64,000 nucleotides of DNA from Paenibacillus rigui (GCF_002234615.1 NZ_NMQW01000023.1:270433-334432), one strand, 5' to 3'. Counted from the first letter of the stretch, positions 43,635 through 52,558 are shown. The notes: generated by a model from the sequence alone, not told the origin. A program made the numbers and translations.

Positions 43635-44153
43635 ATGAACGAGATGTACAGCAAGCATTTGAAAGACTACGACGAGCGCATCAAAGGGCTGGTAGAGGAA
43701 TTTGAGAGCCATATCCATGCCCGAATAGATGAGGAATACTCCAGTTCAACCCACTGGTCGGATAAATTAGCGGATCGCATCGCTTCCTTCGGCGGCAGCT
43801 GGAGATTTATTGTTTTATTCTTTATCGTTCTTGCCCTATGGATCCTAATTAATTCTTTGTCTTTTACCAAAGTCATCCACTTTGATGAAGCACCCTTCAT
43901 TTTGTTGAATTTGGTGCTATCCTTTCTCGCGGGATTTCAGGCCCCGATTATTATGATGAGTCAGAACCGGCAAGCCTCAAGAGACAAGAAGGAGTCGGTT
44001 ATTGATTTTGCGATCAATTATCGGGCTCAGCAGGAAATCGACGATATGCAGGGGCACCTTCATCGCCTTGAGGCGGATTTCGCAGCGTTCCGCAAGGAAG
44101 TCGGGACTGATCTCGCAGAAATCAAAAGGTTGCTGCAGGATAACAAGCAATAG
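43635..44153 (+). CDS. DUF1003 membrane protein
   Basis: 172 residues from the ATG at 43635, which has GAAGGAGG nine nt upstream; the ATG at 43611 lacks a site. The N-terminal DKLADRIASFGGSWRFIVLFFIVLALWILIN and FDEAPFILLNLVLSFLAGFQAPIIMMSQNRQA are the two membrane helices and signature of DUF1003. A C-terminal coiled coil follows (about 120-170). The function is unknown. Confidence 0.88.
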   Translation: MNEMYSKHLKDYDERIKGLVEEFESHIHARIDEEYSSSTHWSDKLADRIASFGGSWRFIVLFFIVLALWILINSLSFTKVIHFDEAPFILLNLVLSFLAGFQAPIIMMSQNRQASRDKKESVIDFAINYRAQQEIDDMQGHLHRLEADFAAFRKEVGTDLAEIKRLLQDNKQ

Positions 44154-44270
44154 GTCTTACTTAACAAAGGCGTTCAAGGAAAAATGCCCGAACAGGTACT
44201 TTAGACGGCAGAAGAAAGCCCAGTCAGGCAATACGGCCTAACTGGGCTGGTGCTGTTTGGGCCATCTCAT

Positions 44271-44325
44271 AACAAAAAACACACCTTCCGGATGGGGATG
44301 CAGTGTCCCAACCAGTTAGTGTGTT
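44271..44325 (-). terminator. Terminator downstream of tRNA-Gly
   Basis: On the minus strand AACACAC pairs with GTGTGTT and runs into TTTTTGTT. A second hairpin further on (AGCCCAGT/ACTGGGCT, 44217-44247) has a TTCTTC tail. Confidence 0.65.
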
Positions 44326-44355
44326 GTGGTTCCAGAACGCGGTTTTAAAATTTAA

Positions 44356-44425
44356 GCGGGTGATGGGAATCGAACCCACGCCACCAGCTTGGGAAGCTGG
44401 AGTTCTGCCATTGAACTACACCCGC
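44356..44425 (-). tRNA. tRNA-Gly(CCC)
   Basis: A 70-nt cloverleaf with acceptor GCGGGTG/CACCCGC, anticodon stem CCAGC/GCTGG, loop TTCCCAA giving anticodon CCC, and a GTTCGATTC-type T loop. The 3' CCA is not encoded. Confidence 0.97.
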
Positions 44426-44540
44426 AAGGGATAGAGCCTGAAATCATCGAGCTTTTTACATAAGGCTTGTAGCAAATTATATAAGATTCCATTGTAATTG
44501 TCTAGTGAATGATAAATTGCAGGTTCAAGCATTTGAGTAT

Positions 44541-45155
44541 TTACCCCCGCTCTTCCCACTTCGCAAGAATAAAATCAATGATCTCCTCCTTGGTCTCCTG
44601 GGTCAGACCGCTCCGCACCGCGGTAATAAATTCAATAAATAGTAGCGAAAGGAGCTCATCGATCTCCATATCCAGAGGTTGACGCGCCCAGCGCAAATCG
44701 TCAAAAAACACTTCGACACGGCTGACCTCGCTGGCATGCAGTTTAATAGACAGCGCAAGGTGGTCGTTGTCTTCGTTCTTAACCGGGTATGAATTCATTT
44801 TCCAGCTGAACCTGGGTGTCCCCCGTGCAGATTTTAATTCCCTAGCAGAAGCTCCCTTCGTGTTAAAAGAATCAGCTGAGTGATGAAGGAGACTCCCGTA
44901 AGCATCGCTCAAGGAACATAAATAGTCGTAAAGATCTTCATCCTGCCTGATTTTCTCAAGAAAATTATCAAACAATAGTTTGGCGAGAAACGCTTTATTC
45001 AGCCCTTGTAGCGATTCTTTAGTCAAATATCTTACATCCTCAATAAAAGCATCCGCACGTTTAAAGTAATCGCGAGGTGCGCAAACCTGGAAGGTTTGAT
45101 AAGCATCATTCAATTTAGCGCTGAAAAGGCCGGTCCATTTTTTAAAGGCACCCAT
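44541..45155 (-). CDS. Hypothetical protein, about 204 residues
   Basis: The second ATG (45155) is chosen because AAAGGGGAG lies six nt before it and abuts the first. Predicted mostly helical in the N-terminal half (WTGLFSAKLNDAYQTF, RADAFIEDVRYLTKESLQGLNKAFLAKLLFDNFLEKI), with a beta-containing middle (PRFSWKMNSYPV, HLALSIKLHASEVSRVEVFFDDL) and a helical acidic end. No family is recognised. It is divergent from the NrtR-like gene. Confidence 0.65.
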   Translation of the reverse strand: MGAFKKWTGLFSAKLNDAYQTFQVCAPRDYFKRADAFIEDVRYLTKESLQGLNKAFLAKLLFDNFLEKIRQDEDLYDYLCSLSDAYGSLLHHSADSFNTKGASARELKSARGTPRFSWKMNSYPVKNEDNDHLALSIKLHASEVSRVEVFFDDLRWARQPLDMEIDELLSLLFIEFITAVRSGLTQETKEEIIDFILAKWEERG

Positions 45156-45278
45156 TGTCATCTCCCCTTTGTGATCCTCTACTAAACTAGTATTCCGATT
45201 CTATGAAAAATATGACTAACAATTTTAAAAAGGATAATTGAAAAGAGATTTCTCGAATTTCTCCTTATGGGTAAGTAT

Positions 45279-45309
45279 TGACACCCGACAGTCCACTGTG
45301 GTATATATT
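45279..45309 (+). promoter_or_regulatory. Promoter and candidate auto-operator of the NrtR-like gene
   Basis: TTGACA (45279-45284), an 18-nt spacer and TATATA (45303). The spacer contains ACAGTCCACTGT (45289-45300), a 5-bp dyad. A second TTGACA at 45309-45314 with GATAAT at 45333 repeats the word TATTGACAC 30 bp later. Confidence 0.55.
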
Positions 45310-45368
45310 GACACATAGTTAATAACATATTGATAATAACAAATAATATATATCAGGTGATGCGACAA

Positions 45369-46274
45369 ATGGATGCGATGGAATTGCGTGACCGCAGCGG
45401 TCTCACGGAAAAGGAATTTTTGCAGTCGTACGATGTGAGCTTATATGAGCGGCCCTCCGTCACAGTGGATATGCTCATTTTTACAGTGACGGATAAGGAA
45501 CAGGACAATTACAGAAAGTTGCCCGAGAAAGCCTTGCAGCTGCTGCTCATCAAGAGAGGGGAGCATCCTTATCTTGGTCAATGGGCTTTACCGGGAGGCT
45601 TCGTTGCAATGCATGAGAGCATTGAGGAAGCGGCTCAGCGCGAGCTGAAGAGCGAGACGAATATTGATTCGATCTATATGGAGCAATTGTTTACGTGGGG
45701 CGATGTCGGCAGAGATCCGCGTACCCGGGTCATCAGCTGTTCCTACATGGCGTTGGTTGACCGTACTGCAATGGATGTAAAAGCAGGGGACGATGCGGAC
45801 GAAGCCCGCTGGTTTGAGGTCACATACGATTTGTTTCAGGAGAAGAGGACGAATTTCGATGACGGCTTTGAATACGAGAAGCTCATGAAGATCGCCCTAA
45901 AAGGGGAGTTGGAGCTGCTGACGGCCACGATAAAAATCGTGGAGACCTTGAAGGGACGTTCCACCAAAATGATCACAGAGATAGTGGAATGCAAGGGTAT
46001 CGCGTTCGACCATGCTCAAATCATTGAATACGCCATCCGGCGGCTGCAAAACAAAATCGAGTATACGGATATTGTCTTCAACCTGATGCCTCCGCTGTTC
46101 ACACTCTCAGAGCTGCAGCAGGTATATGAGGTTATTCTGGGCAAAGAGCTATTGGCTGCTGCCTTCCGAAGAAAGATAGCTAACATGGTTGTAGAGACCA
46201 ATGAATATACAAAGGACGCGGGTCACCGACCGTCCAAGCTGTACCGGTTTAACTCGAATTGGAACAGGTACTGA
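45369..46274 (+). CDS. NrtR-like Nudix-winged-helix regulator
   Basis: About 301 residues from the ATG at 45369 (AGGTGATG upstream); the frame opens at a TTG at 45330. The N-terminal Nudix domain has LPGGFVAMHESIEEAAQRELKSETNI. Compared with the Nudix box, one catalytic Glu is Ser and the final Gly is Asn, so hydrolysis is probably lost. The C-terminal winged helix is NLMPPLFTLSELQQVYEVILG with RPSKLYRF. NrtR proteins sense ADP-ribose and repress NAD synthesis genes. The next gene is a macrodomain protein, supporting an ADP-ribose link. Confidence 0.85.
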   Translation: MDAMELRDRSGLTEKEFLQSYDVSLYERPSVTVDMLIFTVTDKEQDNYRKLPEKALQLLLIKRGEHPYLGQWALPGGFVAMHESIEEAAQRELKSETNIDSIYMEQLFTWGDVGRDPRTRVISCSYMALVDRTAMDVKAGDDADEARWFEVTYDLFQEKRTNFDDGFEYEKLMKIALKGELELLTATIKIVETLKGRSTKMITEIVECKGIAFDHAQIIEYAIRRLQNKIEYTDIVFNLMPPLFTLSELQQVYEVILGKELLAAAFRRKIANMVVETNEYTKDAGHRPSKLYRFNSNWNRY

Positions 46275-46322
46275 AGAAAAGCAAGCAAGGAGTGATTCCA
46301 ATAAAAAAGGGGAGGCAAGCTC

Positions 46323-46799
46323 ATGACCATGCACCTTGTTGAAGGAGACCTGCTGAAAGCGACGGAGCAAATCATCGGGCATCAGGTAAACTGTCAGGCG
46401 GTGATGGGTTCCGGGGTCGCCAAGCAGATCAAACGGAAGTATCCTCATGTGTATAAGGAATACGTACAATTTTGCCATATGCACCATGAGGACTTGCTTG
46501 GAAAATGCCAATTTGTTGAGGTCGGTCAGACAGGGGAACGGTATGTGGCTAACCTGTTCGGACAAGAACGCTATGGCACGGATGGCAGGAAATATACGAA
46601 TGATGAGGCTTTACGAAGCGCGTTACAGCAGGTCTATGCTGTTGCCAAAGCGAAGCAGTTTTCGGTGGCCCTTCCATACAAGATCGGATGTGACCGGGGT
46701 GGAGGAGATTGGGAAGCCGTCTCAGCCATGATCCGCGATGTGTTCAAGGATGTTCAAGTCACCTTGTATCGATGGCCCCCCGAATCGAAGGATACATGA
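46323..46799 (+). CDS. Macrodomain protein (TARG1/ALC1-like)
   Basis: 158 residues, a single macrodomain. LVEGDLLKATEQIIGHQVNCQAVMGSGVAKQIKRKYP is the ADP-ribose pocket, and SVALPYKIGCDRGGGDWEAVSAMI is the phosphate loop. Relatives bind ADP-ribose or deacylate O-acetyl-ADP-ribose and glutamyl-ADP-ribose. It lies 48 nt downstream of the NrtR-like regulator (AAGGGGAGGC upstream), and its stop overlaps the ATG of a PARG-like remnant. Confidence 0.9.
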   Translation: MTMHLVEGDLLKATEQIIGHQVNCQAVMGSGVAKQIKRKYPHVYKEYVQFCHMHHEDLLGKCQFVEVGQTGERYVANLFGQERYGTDGRKYTNDEALRSALQQVYAVAKAKQFSVALPYKIGCDRGGGDWEAVSAMIRDVFKDVQVTLYRWPPESKDT

Positions 46800-47061
46800 A
46801 GCAAACGGAGTTGGTTTTTATGAATAGGCACAACAGGAATAAAGAAGTCGGGTCACGGATCGCGAAGGAAACGCTCGATATTGTGGAGCAAGGCTTCTAA
46901 ATAAATCAGCAGGGAACGGCTGCGGTGTATTCCGTAACGATCCGAAGGAAGTTGCGCAATGGTTTAAACGAATATTGATAGACGAAGCCTATCATACCTT
47001 ATTTGACAGCATGGTTTTTTGCCATTCTTTCAATGGTTCCTATTTTGACGAGAAAGAATGA
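46796..47061 (+). pseudogene. Remnant of a TIGR02452/PARG-like glycohydrolase
   Basis: The ATG at 46796 overlaps the macrodomain stop and opens 34 codons with NRNKEVGSRIAKETLDIVEQGF, the N-terminal block of microbial PARG-like proteins, then TAA. Fifteen bases later, in another frame (46915-47061), NGCGVFRNDPKEVAQWFKRIL appears, the C-terminal block that normally lies some 200 residues downstream. The catalytic middle is gone. An internal deletion with frameshift destroyed the gene. Intact relatives remove ADP-ribose chains. Confidence 0.75.
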
Positions 47062-47276
47062 ATGAGTTAGATGAGCGAGGGCGGCTGTGCCAAGAAAATA
47101 GCCTGCGACTGAATAAGGGCGAACAAGGGGAATCGACTTACGCTCCCCCCTTGTTTCTGCTTGTTCCAATAAGCCCACGTCTTCAAATATTAGGGCACAT
47201 TCTGAGCATGATACTGTAAGCAAGTCGCGGTCCGGCAATAAAGGTGTACAAGAATCAATGTGTACCCGCATACTCA

Positions 47277-48500
47277 TCACTTCTTATCTTCCTGCGTCTT
47301 GATCCACGCCTTGATCTCCGCCACGGGCACCTGCACAGGATCAGTCAGCCAACGGTGAAAAACAAGTGCGGCCGCGCCAATACTGCCGTTGTTCTGATTG
47401 TAGTGCGTCATATAAACCGGGGTGTGGTTATTCGGAATGCTGACCGTTTCCCGGATTTCCTCCCGCATAGCCCGATCGAACCACGCGCCTGCCTTCGTCA
47501 GCTCCCCCCCGATAATAACCATCTCCGGGTTCAGCAGATTGATCGCGTTGCCAAGGGCAAAGCCCAGATGATGGCCTACCTCGTCCATCAACTGGCGCTC
47601 TTCCGAGCTTTTCAGGTTGCTCAGCAAATCGTCCAGGGAAGCGTACTTGTGATCCAGCCTCTCCAGAATGTTCGGGATCGAGATATGAGCCTCCAGGCAG
47701 CCCTTTCTACCGCAGCGGCACAGTTTCCCTCCCCGAACCACCTTGGTATGCCCGAATTTGCCGGCCTGCCAATCGCTGCCCGTGTACAGCTTGCCGTCGA
47801 TCAGAATCGCTCCCCCTACCGCTTGGTCCAAGTAAACGCATAACACATGCTTCAGCGTGCTCTGTTTATGAAACCAGACCTCGCCTGCGGCAAAAACCCG
47901 CACCAGATTATCCACGCTTACCGGAAAAGGAAACTCCTTACGAAAATTAGCCTCCATCGGGTAATCGAACAATTTTAAATACCGCGAAAACTTTACGATT
48001 CCGCCTCCGCTGTCAATAATCCCCTGCAGGCCGATCCCCAAGCCGAGAAAATTCCCTTCTTCAGGCAGCTCCCGAAGCAAGCGAAATACCGTGTTACGAA
48101 TGTTAGACACAACGTAAGCGCCGCAGTCCTCGTGATCCATGAGCACCGGGTCCAGGAGCGTTTCCGTCTCGTACAGAACGGCAGCGTCATGATTCAGAAT
48201 CAATCCTCGAATATATTTGCGCGTCACTTGAATGCCCGCCGAAAACAGGCTCTCCCGCCGAAGCCGCAGCAAAATGGGCCTCCGGCCTGCGCTGTCTCCC
48301 TCACGGGTTGAATCCTCGGCCACCAATTCCTGGGAGAGCAGCTCTTGAATGATATTGGTCACCGTCTGCTTGGTCAAGCCCGTTCTCTCCGCCAGCTCCA
48401 CTCTGGACAGAAGCGACTCTTGATGCAGCAAAGTCAGAACCTGGGTCCGATTCTCCAGCTTCATGCGCTGATGACTGTTGCTATCCGATTTGCCCCGCAT
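47277..48500 (-). CDS. ROK family transcriptional repressor (NagC/XylR type)
   Basis: 407 residues from the ATG at 48500; a TTG at 48524 opens the frame but lies only about 11 nt from a -10-like TATAAT (48536-48541). The N-terminal helix-turn-helix is LLSRVELAERTGLTKQTVTNIIQELL. The ROK sugar-kinase-like domain follows, with the zinc motif CRCGRKGCLEAH. It is the last gene of the ugp operon and probably its repressor, recognising a dyad upstream of ugpA. Confidence 0.9.
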   Translation of the reverse strand: MRGKSDSNSHQRMKLENRTQVLTLLHQESLLSRVELAERTGLTKQTVTNIIQELLSQELVAEDSTREGDSAGRRPILLRLRRESLFSAGIQVTRKYIRGLILNHDAAVLYETETLLDPVLMDHEDCGAYVVSNIRNTVFRLLRELPEEGNFLGLGIGLQGIIDSGGGIVKFSRYLKLFDYPMEANFRKEFPFPVSVDNLVRVFAAGEVWFHKQSTLKHVLCVYLDQAVGGAILIDGKLYTGSDWQAGKFGHTKVVRGGKLCRCGRKGCLEAHISIPNILERLDHKYASLDDLLSNLKSSEERQLMDEVGHHLGFALGNAINLLNPEMVIIGGELTKAGAWFDRAMREEIRETVSIPNNHTPVYMTHYNQNNGSIGAAALVFHRWLTDPVQVPVAEIKAWIKTQEDKK

Positions 48501-48539
48501 AAGTATGACATCCTTCCCGTCCAATCTGCTGCTATTATA

Positions 48540-49244
48540 CTATGACCGCAAAGCCTCTGCTAATTTGTCGGGGAAATTAATTGTCATGCCATCTATACCG
48601 CAGTGAAGACAATGCTCCATTAATGCTTCGCTGTTGACCTTCCAAGCTCGAACCTCAAAGCCTTGCTGCTTCAGCAGCCGCACCTTTTCCTCAGAGACTG
48701 CGTCAGCTCGTGGGCATATCTGGATCACCCCGATCGCCTTCAAACGTTCCAGATGCTGCTCATCCCAATGCTGAACCAAATGCCCCAGACGGATCGTGCC
48801 ATCCACCCTGCGGACCGCTTGCAAAATCTCATCCTGAAACGAGGTGATCGTAATGTTCCCGGTGACTTCATGCTTTTCCAGAGCATGGAGCACCTCCTCC
48901 TCCAGCCCTAGCTCTTTCAGCTCCAGGGCAAGATGAATGGGCTTGCGGCCAAAAGCCTGAAGAAAGGTGTCCAGGCACACGAGCCGTTCCCCGATGTACC
49001 CATCAGAAAACCATGAGCCTGCATCAAGCTTCTGCAATTGCTTCCAGGTGTAGTCTGACGGATGTCCGGTCCCGTTAGTTGTTCGATCCAGTCGATCGTC
49101 ATGGTGCAGGATAATGACGCCGTCCTTGGACCTTCGCAGGTCTGTTTCCAGGCCGTTGGCCCCCAGGTCCAAGCCTTTATAGAAGGCTGCTAACGTGTTT
49201 TCCGGCGCATAGTGCGAGGCGCCCCGGTGAGCTAAATTCATCAT
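48540..49244 (-). CDS. ugpQ: Glycerophosphodiester phosphodiesterase
   Basis: 234 residues, cytoplasmic. GDPD motifs: AHRGASHYAPENT (catalytic His and Arg), GLETDLRRSKDGVIILHHDDRLDRTTNGTG (metal Glu/Asp and second His). It cleaves glycerophosphodiesters to glycerol-3-phosphate and an alcohol. Encoded behind ugpB in the same direction, so imported diesters are cleaved inside the cell. Confidence 0.93.
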   Translation of the reverse strand: MMNLAHRGASHYAPENTLAAFYKGLDLGANGLETDLRRSKDGVIILHHDDRLDRTTNGTGHPSDYTWKQLQKLDAGSWFSDGYIGERLVCLDTFLQAFGRKPIHLALELKELGLEEEVLHALEKHEVTGNITITSFQDEILQAVRRVDGTIRLGHLVQHWDEQHLERLKAIGVIQICPRADAVSEEKVRLLKQQGFEVRAWKVNSEALMEHCLHCGIDGMTINFPDKLAEALRS

Positions 49245-49335
49245 GATAGACTCGATTCTCCTTTATCTAAACGGCATTGGCGGAACACACGTGTTCGCCA
49301 ATGCCGCTCTTGAGTGATGGTACGGATCGTGTACC

Positions 49336-50595
49336 TTATTTATACGATTTCATATAGTCGTTGACTTCGTTCTGCAGCGAATCCATGATCTTTTGCGGAT
49401 CGGCCTGCGGATCGTTATGTACGGCCTCGATCGCCTTCACCACGCCGGACCAGATAAGCGCGTCAGCCGGATGAATGCCCTCCCCGCGCAAATATTGGGT
49501 TTGATCGATGGTGACCTTGAAGTCAGGAGCTTTGGTAAAGTGCTGTTTGAAGTCGGGCAGCTCATAGGCTGTTTTATTCACCGGAATGTAGCCGGTACTC
49601 ATCGAGTTTTTGGCCGTGATGTCCGCACTCGTCAGGAACGATACCAATTTCCACGCAGCTTCTTCATGAGCCTTATCGGATTGGAAAATACCCAGGCCGT
49701 TGCCGCCCGTCGGCACCCAACGCTCCTTCACCTTCGGCAAATAAGCGACGCCAATTTCAAATTTATCGCCGACCTGCTTTTTCAAAGCAGAGAGCGACGA
49801 TCCGGACCGGAACAGCATCGCCAGCTTGCCCGCCATAAAATCCTCACCCGACGTCTTGATCTGATTCGGCGGCATGATTTTGGAAGTGTGCACCGCATCC
49901 TGGAACGATTTCAGCGTCTCCACCACTTCCTTGCTGTTCACATTAGGGGCGCCGTCCTGCTTGATCATTCGTCCCCCGCGGTTCCATACCATGGCTTGAA
50001 AATACCAAGGGCTATCGTTATTCAGGTTCAAACCCCAAATTCCATTGCCGCTCAGCTTTTTCCCGGTTTCGATCAGCTCGTCCCATGTATCCGGAGCCTT
50101 CAAGCCCTGCTTGTCGAACATCGTTTTATTATAGTACATCACCGGCGTACTGCTCTGGAACGGGATCACCCATTTCTTGTCCTTATACGTGTACCGCTGC
50201 CAAAACCCCGGCAAAATGTTATCTATTTCCCCTTTGGACATAAAGCTCTCAATTGGAAGCAGCTTTCCACTGTCCGCGATTTGCGGGATCGCATGCCTTT
50301 GGCCTAATTGGACAAGATGGGGCAGACTGTTCGACACAATCCCGGCTTGTACCTTTTTAGCCATTTCATCATAATCGCCCATAAACTCTACTTCAACCTT
50401 AATATTCGGATTTGCGACCTGGAACGCGTCCATGTAGCTCTTCAATCCATCCTTTTCCGTCGACCACATCTTTAAAGTAATAGCGCCGTTTGCGGCCGTT
50501 TGCGAGGCTTCTTGCGAGCTTGTACCTCCCTGTCCTCCGCATCCCGATAAAATAGCCAGTCCGGCGGCAAGGGCAAGCGCTGCTTTTTTCTTCAT
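49336..50595 (-). CDS. ugpB: Glycerol-3-phosphate/sugar-binding lipoprotein
   Basis: 419 residues. Lipoprotein signal with lipobox LSGC (Cys19) and an extracellular solute-binding family 1 fold (VEVEFMGDYDEMAKKVQAGI, GKLAMLFRSGSSLSALK, WVPTGGNGLGIFQSDKAHEEAAWKLVSFL). Located between the UgpE-like permease and the phosphodiesterase gene, which makes glycerol-3-phosphate or glycerophosphodiesters the likely ligand. Confidence 0.88.
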   Translation of the reverse strand: MKKKAALALAAGLAILSGCGGQGGTSSQEASQTAANGAITLKMWSTEKDGLKSYMDAFQVANPNIKVEVEFMGDYDEMAKKVQAGIVSNSLPHLVQLGQRHAIPQIADSGKLLPIESFMSKGEIDNILPGFWQRYTYKDKKWVIPFQSSTPVMYYNKTMFDKQGLKAPDTWDELIETGKKLSGNGIWGLNLNNDSPWYFQAMVWNRGGRMIKQDGAPNVNSKEVVETLKSFQDAVHTSKIMPPNQIKTSGEDFMAGKLAMLFRSGSSLSALKKQVGDKFEIGVAYLPKVKERWVPTGGNGLGIFQSDKAHEEAAWKLVSFLTSADITAKNSMSTGYIPVNKTAYELPDFKQHFTKAPDFKVTIDQTQYLRGEGIHPADALIWSGVVKAIEAVHNDPQADPQKIMDSLQNEVNDYMKSYK

Positions 50596-50622
50596 GATTT
50601 CATCCTCCTTGGATTGTTTGCA

Positions 50623-51522
50623 TTATTTCAGACCGCTGGTGACCATACCGCGGACAAAATATTTTTGCAGAAACAGGAACAGCAGCAAAATGGGCAGAAT
50701 GACGAAGGTAGAAGCAGCGAGCAGCTGCGGCCATTGGGTGCCGAGCTCCTTATCGATCATATATCTCAGACCGACCTGTACCGTTCGCATTTGAGCCGTA
50801 TTCGTCACGAGCAGCGGCCACAAATAATTGTTCCAGGAATGAATAAACGCGAACAGACTGAGCGTCGCCGAAATCGTTTTCGCTAAAGGCAGAACAATGC
50901 GGAATAAGATGGAGAAATGAGAACAGCCGTCGATCTTGGCCGCATCCAGCAGGTCTCTCGGAATCGTCAAGAAAAACTGCCGCAGCAGAAAAATTCCGAA
51001 TACGCTCGTCAGGCTGGGCACAATGAGCGCCAAATGCGTATTGATCAGCCCCAGAGACTTGATCACCAGGTAGGAAGGAATCATCGTCGATTCAAAAGGA
51101 ATCATCGTGGTGGCGATAAAGAGCAGAAACCAGCCGTTTTTCCCCTTAAAGTCCACGCAAGCAAAGGCATAGGCAGCCATGCTGCACGTAATCAGTTGGC
51201 CGATGACGGTACAGACGGATACGATCAGGCTGTTGAGAAAAAAGCGGTCGAACGGCGCTCTATGCCAGGCTTGTACATAGTTGCTCCAGTTCCATGTGCT
51301 CGGCAGGCTCAGCAGCCCCCCGCCGAATATTTCATCCGGCAGCTTCAACGAGCTGATCATCATCCACAGAAAGGGAAAACCCATCACCAGGGAAGCGCCG
51401 ATCAACACCACATGCTTTAGAGCCGTTGCGGAATACTTTAACAGAAGCGCCTTTGGCTGAAGCCCTTTCGTACGGCTGCGAAGAGCAGCTCTATTTCTTA
51501 CGGCCTCGTTCATACCATGCAT
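50623..51522 (-). CDS. ugpE: ABC permease (UgpE/MalG type)
   Basis: 299 residues, six membrane segments, EAA loop LLDAAKIDGCSHFSILFRIVLPLAK. The C-terminus GMVTSGLK is typical of MalG-type permeases. It forms the channel with the UgpA-like partner immediately upstream (19-nt gap). Confidence 0.9.
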   Translation of the reverse strand: MHGMNEAVRNRAALRSRTKGLQPKALLLKYSATALKHVVLIGASLVMGFPFLWMMISSLKLPDEIFGGGLLSLPSTWNWSNYVQAWHRAPFDRFFLNSLIVSVCTVIGQLITCSMAAYAFACVDFKGKNGWFLLFIATTMIPFESTMIPSYLVIKSLGLINTHLALIVPSLTSVFGIFLLRQFFLTIPRDLLDAAKIDGCSHFSILFRIVLPLAKTISATLSLFAFIHSWNNYLWPLLVTNTAQMRTVQVGLRYMIDKELGTQWPQLLAASTFVILPILLLFLFLQKYFVRGMVTSGLK

Positions 51523-51541
51523 CTCATTTCGCCTCCCATGT

Positions 51542-52426
51542 TTATTGATAATGCACTTTTTTGCCGACCAGCCTCATCTGAATCCACGTCAGCAGCAGGA
51601 TAATACCCAGCAGGACCATGGCAATGGCTGAAGCGTAGCCCATCTGGAACCGTTCAAAAGCATAATTCCACAGATGCATCACGATGAGCTCCGTGCTTCC
51701 CGCTGGCCCTCCCTTGGTCATGACATCGATTTGCGTAAACGTCTGCAGCTGTTCGATCGTCAAATAAATGAGAAGGAAAAACATCGTCGGCGTCAGAAGC
51801 GGAAGCTTGATGCTCCATAATCTCTGCAGCAGCCCCGCTCCATCGATCTTGGCCGCCTCTTCCAGTTCAGCGGGAATTCCCTGCAGACCGGCCAAATAAA
51901 TGATGACGCAAAACCCCATATGCTTCCACACAGCCATAATGGCTAGAGAAAGCAAAGCCGTCTGGGAATCGTTCAGCCAGCGCAGAGGCGCCAGGCCGAA
52001 CCACTTCAAAATTGCATTGGCCATACCGTAATCGGGATGGTAGATGAACATCCATACCACGGAGATGGCGACGGTAGACGTCACAATAGGCGCAAAAAAC
52101 AAGGAGCGGTAAATCGAAAGCACAAAGCGCTGCCCCTTATCCAGCAATAGAGCGAAGCCTAGCGACAAAATCATCGAGGTCGGTACCGTCAAGACGGCGT
52201 AAAGGAGCGTCCGCCATAACGTATTGTAAAAGCTTTCGTTGTGGAATAAAGTTACGTAGTTCTTCCATCCGATAAACGTTGGCTTCGGCCTCATCATGTC
52301 CCATGAAAACAAGCTTAGACCGGCACTGTAAACAATAGGAATCATCACAAACACGATCAACAGGAGCAGCGAAGGAAGCAGCAGTACATAACCGGCCATA
52401 TTCTCCCTTAGCTTCAAAGCATTCAT
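51542..52426 (-). CDS. ugpA: ABC permease (UgpA/MalF type)
   Basis: 294 residues, six membrane segments, EAA loop LEEAAKIDGAGLLQRLWSIKLPLL. First gene of the leftward ugpA-ugpE-ugpB-ugpQ-ROK operon. No ATPase gene is present; a shared MsmX/UgpC-type ATPase elsewhere must energise it. GAGGTGAGGGT precedes the ATG. Confidence 0.9.
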   Translation of the reverse strand: MNALKLRENMAGYVLLLPSLLLLIVFVMIPIVYSAGLSLFSWDMMRPKPTFIGWKNYVTLFHNESFYNTLWRTLLYAVLTVPTSMILSLGFALLLDKGQRFVLSIYRSLFFAPIVTSTVAISVVWMFIYHPDYGMANAILKWFGLAPLRWLNDSQTALLSLAIMAVWKHMGFCVIIYLAGLQGIPAELEEAAKIDGAGLLQRLWSIKLPLLTPTMFFLLIYLTIEQLQTFTQIDVMTKGGPAGSTELIVMHLWNYAFERFQMGYASAIAMVLLGIILLLTWIQMRLVGKKVHYQ

Positions 52427-52444
52427 ACCCTCACCTCGATCTTA

Positions 52445-52467
52445 ATTAGTAAAATCATTTGATTAAT
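52445..52467 (-). promoter_or_regulatory. ROK-type operator candidate before ugpA
   Basis: ATTAGTAAAATCATTTGATTAAT is a 23-bp imperfect dyad, shaped like the XylR-type TTAGT..ACTAA operators. It lies between a -10-like TACAAT (52476-52481 on the minus strand) and the ugpA start. Confidence 0.55.
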
Positions 52468-52558
52468 ATGAGGTCATTGTAACAGCCCTTTATTAACGCA
52501 GTGTCATAACGACGTAAAGATTTTATAAATTCCCATGAAATCCATAAAAATGAAAATA

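Noticed and set aside
46999..47280. 93-residue leftward frame behind the ROK gene
   Set aside because: It lies over the PARG pseudogene tail and lacks start signals.
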